The position numbers and the translations under genes were made by a program. From Solimonas aquatica (GTDB taxonomy: Bacteria > Pseudomonadota > Gammaproteobacteria > Nevskiales > Nevskiaceae), in assembly GCF_900111015.1 (NCBI RefSeq), contig NZ_FOFS01000017.1, positions 62,163 through 100,524 on the forward strand: 38,362 bases of DNA, given 5' to 3'. Each line of letters starts with the position of its first letter. The stretch's first letter is position 1. Of the stretch, positions 24,255-33,700 are shown piece by piece. The notes beneath the pieces were generated by a model. That model was not told the origin of the DNA, made no database searches, and was given only the letters and a program-made list of their open reading frames with translations.

Positions 24255-24839
24255 ATGCGCGCGCCGCTGACCCTGATTCTGCTGCTGCTCAATCTCGCCG
24301 CATTCGCGCTGGAAATGCGCAGCGGCGATGCCTTTGTCACACAATACGCGCTATGGCCCTACGGGCGCGGCTTTGCGCCCCTGCAGCTGCTCAGCAGCGG
24401 CTTTCTGCACGCCAACCTGCTGCACCTGGGCAGCAATATGCTGGGCCTGTGGATGTTCGGCCGCGAGGTGGAACGCGCGCTGGGCAGCACGCGCTTCGCC
24501 CTGTTGTACTTCGCGAGCCTGCTCAGCGCCGCGCTGACGCAGCTGCTGGTGGTCAGCGGCATGGCGGAAACCACGCCCACGGTCGGCGCGTCCGGCGCGG
24601 TGTTCGGCGTGCTGATGGCGTTTGCGATGCTGTTCCCGCGCCGCATCATCGTGCTGCTGTTTCCGCCGATTCCGATGCCGGCCTGGTTGTTCGTGCTGCT
24701 GTACGCGGCTTTCGAGCTCTATGCCGGCGTGCACGGCACCTTCTCGGGCGTGGCGCATTTCGCGCATCTGGGTGGTCTGCTCGGCGCCTGGCTGCTGATG
24801 CGCGGCTGGCGACGCCGTGTGGTGCGCAGCTGGTACTGA
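24255..24839 (+). CDS. Rhomboid-family intramembrane serine protease
   Basis: A 194-residue six-helix membrane protein. The catalytic pair is visible: Ser113 in GASGAVFG and His171 in AHLGGLLGAW. HANLLHLGSNMLGLWMFG carries the conserved His/Asn near helix 2 that stabilises the oxyanion. Such enzymes cut transmembrane segments of other proteins in the inner membrane; no substrate is suggested by the context. The ATG at 24255 opens directly with the first helix (APLTLILLLLNLAAFAL). No extra cytosolic domain is present. Confidence 0.93.
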   Translation: MRAPLTLILLLLNLAAFALEMRSGDAFVTQYALWPYGRGFAPLQLLSSGFLHANLLHLGSNMLGLWMFGREVERALGSTRFALLYFASLLSAALTQLLVVSGMAETTPTVGASGAVFGVLMAFAMLFPRRIIVLLFPPIPMPAWLFVLLYAAFELYAGVHGTFSGVAHFAHLGGLLGAWLLMRGWRRRVVRSWY

Positions 24840-24855
24840 AAACAACGCCGGCCGA

Positions 24856-26415
24856 TCAGCCCGTCAGCAGACGCCGCAGCCGCGCCGGCAGCTGGTTCAT
24901 TTCATCCATCTCGCCGGTCGCCGCCGTCAGCGCGTGGCGGCGCTCGGCCTCGTCCAGCGGCTCGCTGCTCACCAGCTGCTGCGCCAGCACCGACTCATCG
25001 GCCTCCGAGGCATCCTGCCGGCGCTCGCGCAGGCGCCGCTGCAGCTCCGGCACCGGCGCCAGACAGGAGACGATGGCCATCGGCACCTGCAGGCGCTGCG
25101 CCAGCTGCTGAAACGCATAACGATCGGCGCGGCGCAGGAAGGCGGCATCGACGATGGCGATCTCGCCGCTGCCGATGATGGCGGTCGCGGCCTGCGCCAG
25201 ACGCTCATAGGTGCGCTGCGAGGCATCGGGCCGATACAGCTCGGCGGACAGCGCCGTGCCGCTGCGCTGCAGCGGCGTCAGACCATGCAGGCGCTTGCGC
25301 TCCACGTCCGAGCGCACCCGCAGCGCCGGCAGGGTCTGCACCAGAAAGCCGCTGAGCCAGGTCTTGCCGGAACCGGACAGACCGTGCATCAGCACCAGGC
25401 CGCGATGCCGGCTGCCGCTCAGGCGCAGGGCGAGCTGCACATAGGCGCGCAGCTCGCCATCGAGCCGGTTGCGCGCGGCGCCACGCAGCTCATGGCGCCG
25501 CAAGGCGGCGACCTTGGCCCGCACCAGCGCGCGGTAAACCTCGTAGTAGCGCAGCAGCGCCACCGCCTCGTAATCACCACCGGCTTCCAGATAGCGGACG
25601 AGCAGGCGATAAGCCAGATCCTCGCGGCCGAAGCGGCGCAGGTCCATGCTGGTGAAGGCCAGATCATTGATCACATCCAGCCAGCGCAGCGCCGGATTGA
25701 ACTCGATGCCGTCGAAGGCGGCGACGCCGCTGTCCAGCCGCACCAGATTGCCCAGATGCAGATCGCCATGCCCTTCGCGCACGCAGCCCTGCTGCAAGCG
25801 CTGCTGCATCAACGGCGCCAGCTGCGCATGCGTGACGCGGCTCCAGTCTTCCAGCTGCGTCAGCGCGGCGCGGGTATCGGCCTGCCGCAGGGTGCGCAGG
25901 CTGTCGAAGTTTTCCTGCACGCTGCGCCAGATCGCCTCCGGCTGTCCGTAGCCGCTGTCGGCGGCGGCGCTCGGCGCCTGCGCGTGAAACTGCGCCAGAT
26001 GTGCGGCCAGTTCGTCGATCTCGTGTTCCTGCAGCGCCCCGGCCTGCAGCAGGCGATCCAGCTGGCAGTGCTGCGGGAACTGCCGCATCTTCACCGCATA
26101 CTCCAGCACCTCGCCCTCGCCGCCGATGCGCGGCTGCGCCGGATGGCCGGTGATGGGCACCACGTCCAGATACAGGCCCGGCGCCAGACGCCGGTTCAGA
26201 CGCAGCTCTTCACGACAGGCCTGCTCACGCTTGTCCAGGGTGCTGTAATCGAGAAAGCCCAGGTCGAGCCGCTTCTTGATCTTGTAGGCGAACTCGCCGG
26301 TGAGCAGCACCCAGGAGATATGCGTTTCGATCAGCTGCAGTCCGGCGACCGCATGCGGATAAGCGCGCGCATCGAGCAAGCCTTGAATGTCGATGCCGGC
26401 AGCGCTGACGGACAT
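24856..26415 (-). CDS. Aminoglycoside-phosphotransferase-like / AAA kinase fusion
   Basis: A 519-residue two-domain protein. The N-terminal ~320 residues have an APH/choline-kinase-like fold: GEFAYKIKKRLDLGFLDYS, HGDLHLGNLVRL with the catalytic-loop Asp, and FDGIEFNPALRWLDVINDLAF in the Mg-binding position. The C-terminal part is a P-loop kinase with Walker A GLSGSGKT at 345-352, then RSDVERKRLHGL and VDAAFLRRADR, as in gluconate-kinase-like AAA_33 proteins. This bifunctional arrangement is widespread in proteobacteria, but its substrate is not known; true drug resistance should not be assumed. Element 3 lies just upstream. Confidence 0.88.
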   Translation of the reverse strand: MSVSAAGIDIQGLLDARAYPHAVAGLQLIETHISWVLLTGEFAYKIKKRLDLGFLDYSTLDKREQACREELRLNRRLAPGLYLDVVPITGHPAQPRIGGEGEVLEYAVKMRQFPQHCQLDRLLQAGALQEHEIDELAAHLAQFHAQAPSAAADSGYGQPEAIWRSVQENFDSLRTLRQADTRAALTQLEDWSRVTHAQLAPLMQQRLQQGCVREGHGDLHLGNLVRLDSGVAAFDGIEFNPALRWLDVINDLAFTSMDLRRFGREDLAYRLLVRYLEAGGDYEAVALLRYYEVYRALVRAKVAALRRHELRGAARNRLDGELRAYVQLALRLSGSRHRGLVLMHGLSGSGKTWLSGFLVQTLPALRVRSDVERKRLHGLTPLQRSGTALSAELYRPDASQRTYERLAQAATAIIGSGEIAIVDAAFLRRADRYAFQQLAQRLQVPMAIVSCLAPVPELQRRLRERRQDASEADESVLAQQLVSSEPLDEAERRHALTAATGEMDEMNQLPARLRRLLTG

Positions 26416-26438
26416 GGCGGGGTGGCCTGAGGCGGATC

Positions 26439-26596
26439 AGGGCCTGTTGACGCTATGGCAATGGCTGCGACGGAAAGGGCGCCCGGCGGCCTTGCGGGAC
26501 TTGGCCTTGGAACCACCAGGGCCTGCGTCCTGCGCCGTGCCGGGCGCCCTTTCCGACAGCAATGCAGCGATTGTCCATAGCGTTAACAGGCCCTAG
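26439..26596. mobile_element. Palindromic MITE-like element 3
   Basis: A 156-bp palindrome. The 20-bp ends (26439-26458 and 26575-26594) match at 19 of 20 pairs and start AGGGCCTGTT. The inner stem GGAAAGGGCGCCCGGC (26472-26487) pairs perfectly with 26539-26554. The core 26499-26528 is identical at 29 of 30 bases to 34154-34183 in element 4, while the inner stem is unrelated to that of element 4. The right end is CTAG and provides the TAG stop of the adjacent minus-strand gene. Confidence 0.75.
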
Positions 26597-26958
26597 CGTC
26601 GTGGCCGTCGTCCCAGCCGTCGCAGCTCTTCGGCCAGGGTATCCAGATCGCAGGATTCACGCAGGGCATCGGCCTGGGCCAGACACTGCTGCAACTGCGA
26701 TTCGGCGGGCGGCGCGTCTTCGCCACCCAGTCCATCGGGCTCCAGGGTGTCGAAGGCGCCACGCAGATCCACCGGTGCCTCGCAGGCTTCGATCTCCAGA
26801 TCATGCCAATGCGCCAGCGGCCATTCGTCGATGGTGCCGTCGAAGTATTCCAGCTCCACGCTATGCGTCTGGGCATCCACCGCCAGCACCTGGAACGGCT
26901 GCGGCCGATCTGCACGCCGATACCAGGCGCCGACTTCCGGCTGCTGCGCGTAACTCAT
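26593..26958 (-). CDS. Conserved hypothetical protein (DUF6763-like)
   Basis: A 121-residue acidic soluble protein. The first half looks like a small beta-rich domain: EVGAWYRRADRPQPFQVLAVD, then SVELEYFDGTIDEWPLAHWHDLEIE. This resembles the DUF6763 family of gammaproteobacteria, from memory. The second half is acidic and helical and ends in a basic RRLGRRPRR. No function is known. Its TAG stop (26593-26595) lies in the CTAG end of element 3, so the element may have altered the C-terminus. Confidence 0.75.
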   Translation of the reverse strand: MSYAQQPEVGAWYRRADRPQPFQVLAVDAQTHSVELEYFDGTIDEWPLAHWHDLEIEACEAPVDLRGAFDTLEPDGLGGEDAPPAESQLQQCLAQADALRESCDLDTLAEELRRLGRRPRR

Positions 26959-27050
26959 GACACTCGCTCCAAGCCTGGCTGCTGATGATGCGTCTGACGA
27001 TGCGACCGGCTGCCCTGCTGCGCATTGACGCCGGTCAGCACGCTCTTGCG

Positions 27051-27662
27051 CTATCGCCGCCAGACACTCGCCAGCCAGTTGCGCTGCTCGGGCGGCAGAT
27101 GACTGGGCCGGTAGTAATGCTCCAGCTCGGTGAAGCCGGCGGCATTCAGAAAGCCGCGCCAGGACGCCAGATCGTGATGCACGCCATAGCGATCGCCATA
27201 CCAGCCCTCATGATTCTCGCCACGCGGATTGGAGGAAAACAGCACGCCGCCGGGCTTGAGCGTCTCGCGCAGCTGGCCCAGCACGCGCGGCAGTTCGGCG
27301 CTGGGCACATGGAACAGCGAGGCATTGGCAAAGACGCCGTCGAAGGCAGCGGCCGGCAAGTCCAGCGCCAGAAAACTCTGCTGCAGGATTTCGCAAGCGC
27401 TGTGCTCGCGCGCCATCTGCGCGAAGGCCTCGCAACCTTCCAGGCCCACGGCGATGTGGCCCAGCTCGGTGAAGGCCTTCAGATCGCGGCCCGGGCCGCA
27501 GCCGAAGTCGAGAATCCGCAGCGGCGGCTCGCCATGCAGATGACGCAGCAGCGCCTCGATGTTCTGACGTACGTCGTGATCACGCGTGCCGGCCCAGAAC
27601 GCTTCGGCATTGCCCTGATAGTTGGCCAGGGTGCGCGCCACGATCCGCTGCAGCTTCTCCAT
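27051..27662 (-). CDS. Class I SAM-dependent methyltransferase
   Basis: A 203-residue Rossmann-fold methyltransferase. Motif I is ILDFGCGPGRD (about 50-60), followed by an acidic residue ending strand beta-2 in VGLEGCEAF, then FDGVFANASLFHV (motif IV) and LKPGGVLFSSNPRG. The methyl acceptor is not indicated; YYRPSHLPPEQRNWLASVWRR at the end is usual for the small-metabolite type. It is divergent from a small membrane-protein gene across 246 bp that contain a pair of direct repeats. Confidence 0.9.
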   Translation of the reverse strand: MEKLQRIVARTLANYQGNAEAFWAGTRDHDVRQNIEALLRHLHGEPPLRILDFGCGPGRDLKAFTELGHIAVGLEGCEAFAQMAREHSACEILQQSFLALDLPAAAFDGVFANASLFHVPSAELPRVLGQLRETLKPGGVLFSSNPRGENHEGWYGDRYGVHHDLASWRGFLNAAGFTELEHYYRPSHLPPEQRNWLASVWRR

Positions 27663-27712
27663 ATCCCGTTCCCGCTTCTGAATGAGGGTTTGTGCCGCTC
27701 ATTCTGCGCGCC

Positions 27713-27754
27713 GCACCGTTGGTCGGTCACGCGCCTGCACCGTTTGTCGGCCAC
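27713..27754. promoter_or_regulatory. Candidate tandem operator
   Basis: Two 18-bp direct repeats, GCACCGTTGGTCGGTCAC (27713-27730) and GCACCGTTTGTCGGCCAC (27737-27754), match at 16 of 18 positions with a 24-bp period. Each contains an ACCG...CGGT/CGGC half-palindrome. They lie in the 246-bp divergent gap between the methyltransferase and membrane-protein genes. I see nothing else in this gap apart from GAGGAGAG before the ATG at 27909. Confidence 0.35.
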
Positions 27755-27908
27755 AACGCCCGCTGCCTTCACGGCGCCGACCGCTGGGCGCGTGGTCTGC
27801 TGCCTTCAATCGCCATGCCCGGCTCCGGCTCTTTCCAGCGCGGGCCGCGCTGTCGATATTGCCTGCGCCGGCACTCACGCGAAACCGGGGGCCGGCGAGG
27901 AGAGTGTC

Positions 27909-28271
27909 ATGATCAATTTCATCCTGATGTCGCTGCTGATCGTCCTGGTGCTCCTGGCCCTGCTGGACGCCGGCATGATCTACAAGCTCAACCGCCGCTG
28001 CCTGCAGATCGAGCGTGACGGCGCCCACGACGCCGGCCTGCTGCGCTGGTACACCGACGGTTTCGGCGTGATGCAGCGCTGGGCGCGCTGGCTGCGCGAC
28101 ACCAGTCTGGTGCTCGCCGTGTTCGCGATGATTCTTGGCGCACATCCGGCCCTGATCGTCGCCACCATCCTCACCACCGCGCTGATCCAGTACGAGCGCC
28201 ATTACACGCGCCATTGCCGGCGCTGCCATCGCCTGCATCAAGGCACGCCGCGGATGATGATGCGGCCCTGA
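27909..28271 (+). CDS. Small membrane protein, unknown function
   Basis: A 120-residue protein with an N-terminal transmembrane helix (FILMSLLIVLVLLALLDAGMIY), a soluble stretch with Trp-rich LLRWYTDGFGVMQRWARWLRD, a second hydrophobic helix pair (TSLVLAVFAMILGAHPALIVATILTTALI) and a basic His/Cys tail (YERHYTRHCRRCHRLHQG). The CRRC and His residues could bind metal, but no family is recognised. The ribosome site GAGGAGAG is close to the ATG. It is convergent with opgD, nine bases between the stops. Confidence 0.75.
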   Translation: MINFILMSLLIVLVLLALLDAGMIYKLNRRCLQIERDGAHDAGLLRWYTDGFGVMQRWARWLRDTSLVLAVFAMILGAHPALIVATILTTALIQYERHYTRHCRRCHRLHQGTPRMMMRP

Positions 28272-28280
28272 GCCGGAGGT

Positions 28281-29876
28281 TCAGGCATTGAGCCTGCGCT
28301 CTGCCAGCGGCGGCGGCGTGTACTGATACAGCCAGGTTTCCGTCAGCGGCTTGCCGGCCAGGCGCAGGAACAGGCGCAGGTCGATGGGTTCGGTTCTGGC
28401 GTCGGGCACCAGATCGAACATCGCGCGCCAGCCGTGCAGCGCTTCCAGCGGCCGTGCCGAGACGATCTCCACACGCCCGCGCGAGGCGCTGATCACCGCT
28501 TCCACCGGCGCGTTGCTGGGCAGCTGCGCCAGCGCGCCGCCGGCGAAGTCCACGGCGAAGCGCCAGGAAAAGTATTGCTGGGGCTTGCCGATCACGCCGC
28601 CGATGCCAGTGCGTGTGGCCTGCGTGAGCGCCAGCGGCGCCTGCACCGGTGCGCGCGCGCCCCAGTGCAGCTTGTAGGCGTACAGGTACTCGCGGCCCAC
28701 TTCCATGGCCTGCTCGGGATTCCAGAACGCCACGATGTTGTCGTGCGTTTCATCCGGCGTGGGAATCTCCACCAGCATGATGCTGCCAGCGCCCCAGCCG
28801 CTTTTCGGTTCCACCCACAGACAGGGGCGGCGGTCGTAGAACACGCCATCGTCCTGGTAGTGATCGAAGTTGCGGTCGCGCTGCATGAGGCCGAAGCCGC
28901 GCGGATCCTTGTCGGCGAAGGCGTTCACGCGCAGGCCGCGCGGATTGTTGAGCGGCCGCCAGATCCATTCACCGCCGCCGCTCCACATCTGCAGACCGTC
29001 GCTGTCGTGGATTTCCGGCCGCCAGTCCTGATCCACGCGCCGGTCATTCTCGGCGCTGAGAAACATGCTGGTCAGTGGCGCAATCCCGATACGGTCGATG
29101 ACGCGACGCGGATACACCGCTGCGTCCACTTCCATCACCAGGGTCTCGCCGGGCGTGAGGCTGAAGCGGTAGGCGCCGGCGGCGCTGGGCGAATCCAGCA
29201 GGCCGTAGACCACCACCGTGCTCGCGCCCCTGGCGGGACGCTCCAGATACCAGGCGATGAAATTGGGAAACTCCTCGGGCGTGCCCATGCCGCAGTTGAT
29301 CGCCAGCCCGCGCGCCGACAAGCCGTACTGCTTCTCGCCGCCCACCGCGCGAAAGTAGGACGCGCCCTGAAAGGCCGCGACGTCGCGCACCCAGTCGTCC
29401 TGATAGTTGAGGCGAAAGCCGGCGAAGCCGAGATTGGCCGGCAGCGCGCCGCGCTTCAGGCCGCTGCGGCCGTAGTCGAACATCGCGCTGTCGTAGGCGA
29501 TCTCGCGCGCCTGGCCGCCGACCACCTCGTACAGATGCACCGGCGTGCGCACGGTGAAGCCCAGATGGAAGAAACGCGCCTGGAAGTTGAGCTGCTGGTC
29601 GCGCCACAGCGCGTGCTCGTCCCGAAAGCGGATCGACTGCCAGCGATCCCAGTCCAGATCGGCCACCGGCTTGGGCAGCGCCGCGCCCGGCGGCTGGTAA
29701 GCCACCACGGCCAGCGCACGCGCCCGCCCCTTGAGCGCGGCAAAGTCGAAGTTCTGCGTCGGGCCGATGGACTTGAGCGGCTCGGCCTGCGCGGCGCGCG
29801 CCAGCAGCAGCGCGGGCAGCGGCAGGCAGGCGGCGACTGCGGCGCCGGCGGACTGCAGGAGTTGTCGTCGATTCAT
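28281..29876 (-). CDS. opgD: Glucan biosynthesis protein D
   Basis: A 531-residue periplasmic protein of the OpgG/OpgD (MdoG) family, which shapes osmoregulated periplasmic glucans. It begins with MNRRQLLQSAGAAVAACLPLPALLLARAAQA, a twin-arginine-like signal peptide, as is usual for OpgD and unlike OpgG. Seen: FDFAALKGRARALA, YDSAMFDYGRSGL, GLAINCGMGTPEEFPNF, WSGGGEWIWRPLNNPRGLRVNAF and CLWVEPKSGWGAGSIMLVEIPT, the conserved core. Length is standard. opgH, the glucosyltransferase partner, is not in the window. Confidence 0.95.
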   Translation of the reverse strand: MNRRQLLQSAGAAVAACLPLPALLLARAAQAEPLKSIGPTQNFDFAALKGRARALAVVAYQPPGAALPKPVADLDWDRWQSIRFRDEHALWRDQQLNFQARFFHLGFTVRTPVHLYEVVGGQAREIAYDSAMFDYGRSGLKRGALPANLGFAGFRLNYQDDWVRDVAAFQGASYFRAVGGEKQYGLSARGLAINCGMGTPEEFPNFIAWYLERPARGASTVVVYGLLDSPSAAGAYRFSLTPGETLVMEVDAAVYPRRVIDRIGIAPLTSMFLSAENDRRVDQDWRPEIHDSDGLQMWSGGGEWIWRPLNNPRGLRVNAFADKDPRGFGLMQRDRNFDHYQDDGVFYDRRPCLWVEPKSGWGAGSIMLVEIPTPDETHDNIVAFWNPEQAMEVGREYLYAYKLHWGARAPVQAPLALTQATRTGIGGVIGKPQQYFSWRFAVDFAGGALAQLPSNAPVEAVISASRGRVEIVSARPLEALHGWRAMFDLVPDARTEPIDLRLFLRLAGKPLTETWLYQYTPPPLAERRLNA

Positions 29877-30055
29877 GGCGATGAGCTTATGGCAAAGCGC
29901 TGCGGTGTCGGCAATCCGTCACCGGCCCGACACAGGCGCGGCACCGGCGGCGGCGCGGCGCCGCCCGACGGTAGACAGTGCGCAAGTCCGTGGCAAAGAA
30001 TTTGCTCGAATCCTGACGAGGCTTTTGGTACAGCGTCTGAACGACGGAGCGGACC

Positions 30056-30745
30056 ATGCAGGCACCTGACTTTGCGCAGTGGGCGGCGCCGGGCTTCACC
30101 CGGCAGGATCTGGTCTTTTTATTCGAGCACTTCCCGGTCAAGGGCGTAGACGCGGTGGCGGCGGCGCAGCGGGTGATCGAACAACCTTCGACGCTCGATT
30201 CGGTGCTGGAAGCCGATTACGTGTTCGACGCCATCCAGGATCGTCGGCAACTCTGGCTGGAAGTCTCGCCCAAGCTGTTCTTCAACATCCTGCTGCGCCG
30301 CTGCCTGCCCGGGCGACGCAATGCCAGCGAGCGCGAGGCGATCCATTACCTCGCCAATCTGCTGGGCCTGTTCACCGACGCCGAACGTCTTTACCGCGTC
30401 TCGCGCGATGACGAAGCCAATTACCAGTATCTGGTCGATCTGGTCGCCGCTGCCGCACAGTCCAGCCCCGAGCGCGGCTTTCTGGTGCAGTCGCATATCG
30501 GCAACTTCGCGCTGTTCACCGCCGGCATCCGTGCCGAATGGGTCGAGCACCGCCACCGCTACAAGCGCCGTCCGGTGACCGTGGAGTACTACTGCAAGAT
30601 GGGCCAGTCGTACTACTTCACGGCCTCCAGGCATCCGCTGGCCAGCGCGTTCGGCGTGCAGCAGGTGTTTCGCGAACTCTCGGCGCGCTTCGGCTATTAC
30701 CGCGAGGGCCTGGCGAAGATGGCGCAGGAGTATCTGCCGCATTGA
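30056..30745 (+). CDS. Conserved hypothetical protein
   Basis: A 229-residue soluble protein, no family recognised. It is mainly alpha-helical, with APGFTRQDLVFLFEHFPVKG near the start, LEVSPKLFFNILLRRCLPGR, then FTDAERLYRVSRDDEANYQYLVDLVAAAA. The conserved-looking end is GFLVQSHIGNFALFTAGIRAEWVEHRHRYKRRPVTVEYYCKMG. There is no signal peptide or membrane helix. It is divergent from opgD (179 bp) and convergent with putA. The start at 30056 lies at the end of the gap and gives the longest good frame. Confidence 0.8.
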   Translation: MQAPDFAQWAAPGFTRQDLVFLFEHFPVKGVDAVAAAQRVIEQPSTLDSVLEADYVFDAIQDRRQLWLEVSPKLFFNILLRRCLPGRRNASEREAIHYLANLLGLFTDAERLYRVSRDDEANYQYLVDLVAAAAQSSPERGFLVQSHIGNFALFTAGIRAEWVEHRHRYKRRPVTVEYYCKMGQSYYFTASRHPLASAFGVQQVFRELSARFGYYREGLAKMAQEYLPH

Positions 30746-30753
30746 ACGCGATA

Positions 30754-30779
30754 CAGCGCCGCGCCAAGGGGCGGCGCTG
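30754..30779. terminator. Possible bidirectional hairpin between convergent genes
   Basis: CAGCGCCGC (30754-30762) pairs perfectly with GCGGCGCTG (30771-30779) around an 8-base loop, in the 41-bp gap between the convergent unknown gene and putA. No T-run on either side, so termination is only possible. Confidence 0.4.
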
Positions 30780-30786
30780 ATCCCGC

Positions 30787-33700
30787 TCAGTCCGCCTGCG
30801 CCAGCAGCCGCGCATTGCCGCCCACCGCTGCGGTGTTCACGGTCAGCGTGCGCTCGCTGACGAAACGCAGCAGATAGTGCGGGCCACCGGCCTTGGGGCC
30901 GGTGCCGGACAAGCCTTCGCCGCCAAAGGGCTGGGTGCCGACCACGGCGCCGGTCATGCCGCGATTCACATAGCAGTTGCCCACGCGCGCCCGCTGCTGC
31001 ACGCGCCGCCAGGTGCTTTCGATGCGGCTGTGCACGCCCAGGGTCAGGCCGTAGCCGCTGGCATTGAGCGAGTCGATCACCGCGTCCAGCTCCTTGGCGC
31101 GATAGGAGCAGACGTGCAGGATCGGCCCGAAGCGTTCCTCGCCGATCTGCGCGATGTCCCGCACCTGCGCCAGCAGCGGCGCAAAAAAATATCCGGCGCC
31201 GGTCTCGGGCGGCAGGCTCAGCTCGGCCAGCACGCGCCGCTCGGCACGCAGCTGCGCGGCGTAAGCGTTCAACGCCGCCTGCGCCGGCGCATCGATCAAG
31301 GGGCCGAGGTCGCTGGCCAGCAGCGCCGGATCGCCGATGCCGAGTTCCTGCATGGCGCCGATCAGCATCTGCACGGTGCGCTCATAAATCTCCTCCTGCA
31401 GATACAGGATGCGCAGACAGGAGCAGCGCTGCCCGGCAGAGTAGAACGCTGATTGCAGCGCGTCCTTCACCACCTGCTCCGGCAGCGCGGAGGAGTCGAC
31501 GATCATCGCGTTCTGGCCGCCGGTTTCGGCAATCAGCACCGGCAGTGCCTGTTCGCCGCCGGCCAGGCTGCGCGCGATGCTGCGCGCCACCGGCAGCGAG
31601 CCGGTGAAGGCCACGCCGGCCAGCTGCGGCAGCGCGCAGAGCGCCGCGCCCAGGGCGCCATCGCCGGGCAGCAGCTGCAGCACCGCGCGCGGCAGGCCAC
31701 AGGCATGCAGCAGCTGCACCATGCGCGCGGCGATCAGACTGGTCTGCTCGGCGCTCTTGGCCAGTACGCAGTTGCCGGTCACCAGGGCCGCCGCAATCTG
31801 CCCGCTGAAAATCGCCAGCGGAAAATTCCAGGGCGAGATGCAGACGAACACCCCGCGACCATGCAGCTGCAGCTCGTTGTGCTCGCCGGTGGGGCCCGGC
31901 AGGGTCTGCGGCGCGGCCATCAGGGTGTGCGCCTGGCTGGCGTAATAGCGCAGCAGATCCACCGCCTCGCGCCATTCGGCCAGGGCATCGGGCAGGGTCT
32001 TGCCGGCTTCGCGGACCAGCAGCACGAGAAACTCCGCGCGTGCGGACGCCAGGGCATCGGCGGCCTGCTCCAGCAGCGCAGCGCGTGCCCGCACACCGCG
32101 CGCGTTCCAGGCTGGCTGCGCCTCGCGCGCCGCCTGCAGTGCGGCCGGCAGATCCTCCGGCGCGGTGGCACGCCAATGCCCCAGCAGCTGGCGGGTGTCG
32201 GCGGGATTGCGCACCGCCTGCCAGGCACTTTCCGCGCTGTTCTGCGCCAGCAGCGGCTCGGCGCGCGCCAGCGGCAGGCTGCCGCGCAGTTCTTCCGCCA
32301 GCTGCAACAGCCCTGGTTCATCGGCGAAGCTCAGACCGCACGAATTGCGTCGCGACGGGCCATACAGCGCCACCGGCAGCGGCAGCTGCGGATTGCGCTT
32401 GTCTTCCAGCGCGGCACAGGCCGCGACCGGATCGGCGGCCAGCTGCTCCGGCGGCAGCTGTTCGTCGAAGATGCGATTGACGAAGGAGGTGTTGGCACCG
32501 TTCTCCAGCAGGCGCCGCACCAGATACGGCAGCAGATCGGCGTGCGCGCCCACCGGCGCGTAGACGCGGCAGGGCAGCTGCAGCTGATCCTGCACCAGGG
32601 CATGCAGCGCCTCGCCCATGCCATGCAGACGCTGATACTCCCAGTGGCTGGCATCGCCGGCCATGGCCTGCACGGCGGCGATGGTCTGCGCATTGTGCGT
32701 GGCCAGCATCACGTAGAAATGCGGGCGCGCGTCCAGCAGCTTGCGCGCGCAGGCCAGGTAGGCGACATCGGTATTGAGCTTGCGCGTGTAGACCGGATAG
32801 TCCGCCAGGCCCTGCTCCTGCGCGCGCTTGATCTCGCTGTCCCAGTACGCGCCCTTCACCAGCCGCACGGGGATGCAGTGGCGCTGCGCGCGCGCCAGCT
32901 GCTCCAGGTATTCGATCACCGCCAGCGCGCGCTTCTGGAAGGCCTGCACGGCCAGACCCAGACCGTCCCAGCCGCGCAGCGATTCGTCCTGCAGCACGCT
33001 CTCGAACACATCCAGCGACAGCTCCAGGCGCTCGGCCTCCTCGGCATCGACGGTCAGCGCGATGCCTTGCGCGCGGGCCAGCTGCGCCAGCTGCAGCAGA
33101 CGCGGCGTGAGTTCCTGCAGCACGCGGCGGCGCCTGGCGAATTCATAACGCGGATGCAGGGCAGAGAGCTTCACCGAGATGCCCGGCCGCGCGTGCAGCG
33201 CCTGCGCCGCGTCGCGGGCCTGCGCGCCGATGGCCTGGATCGCCTGCACGTAAGCCTCGAAGTAGCGCTGCGCGTCGGCGCCGGTCAGCGCCGCCTCACC
33301 GAGCATGTCGAAGGAATAGCGCTCCAGCGGCCGCTCGCGCGCCGCGGCATTGCGCAAGGCCTCGGCGATGTCGCGGCCCATCACGAACTGCGAGCCCATC
33401 AGACGCATGGCCTGGCGCATGGCCAGACGGATCACCGGCTCGGTGGAACTGCCCAGCAGCCGCGCGAACACCTGGCGCAGACTGCCGGTGTCCTCCGGCG
33501 CCAGCCGCACGATGCGGCCGGTGAGCATCAGGCCCCAGGTGGAAGCATTCACGAACAGGGAATCACTGCGCCCCAGATGCTGCTCCCAGGACGCGCCGCC
33601 GAGTTTGTCGGCGATCAGCTTCTCGGCCGTGTCGTCATCGGGAATGCGCAACAGCGCCTCGGCCAGACACATCAGCATCACGCCGGCCTCGGAGGACAGA

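Noticed and set aside
24817-26430. 537-codon plus-strand frame opposite the APH/AAA kinase gene
   Set aside because: Shadow frame; the minus strand has clear kinase motifs.
28434-30149. 571-codon plus-strand frame opposite opgD
   Set aside because: Shadow frame of opgD with no recognisable features.
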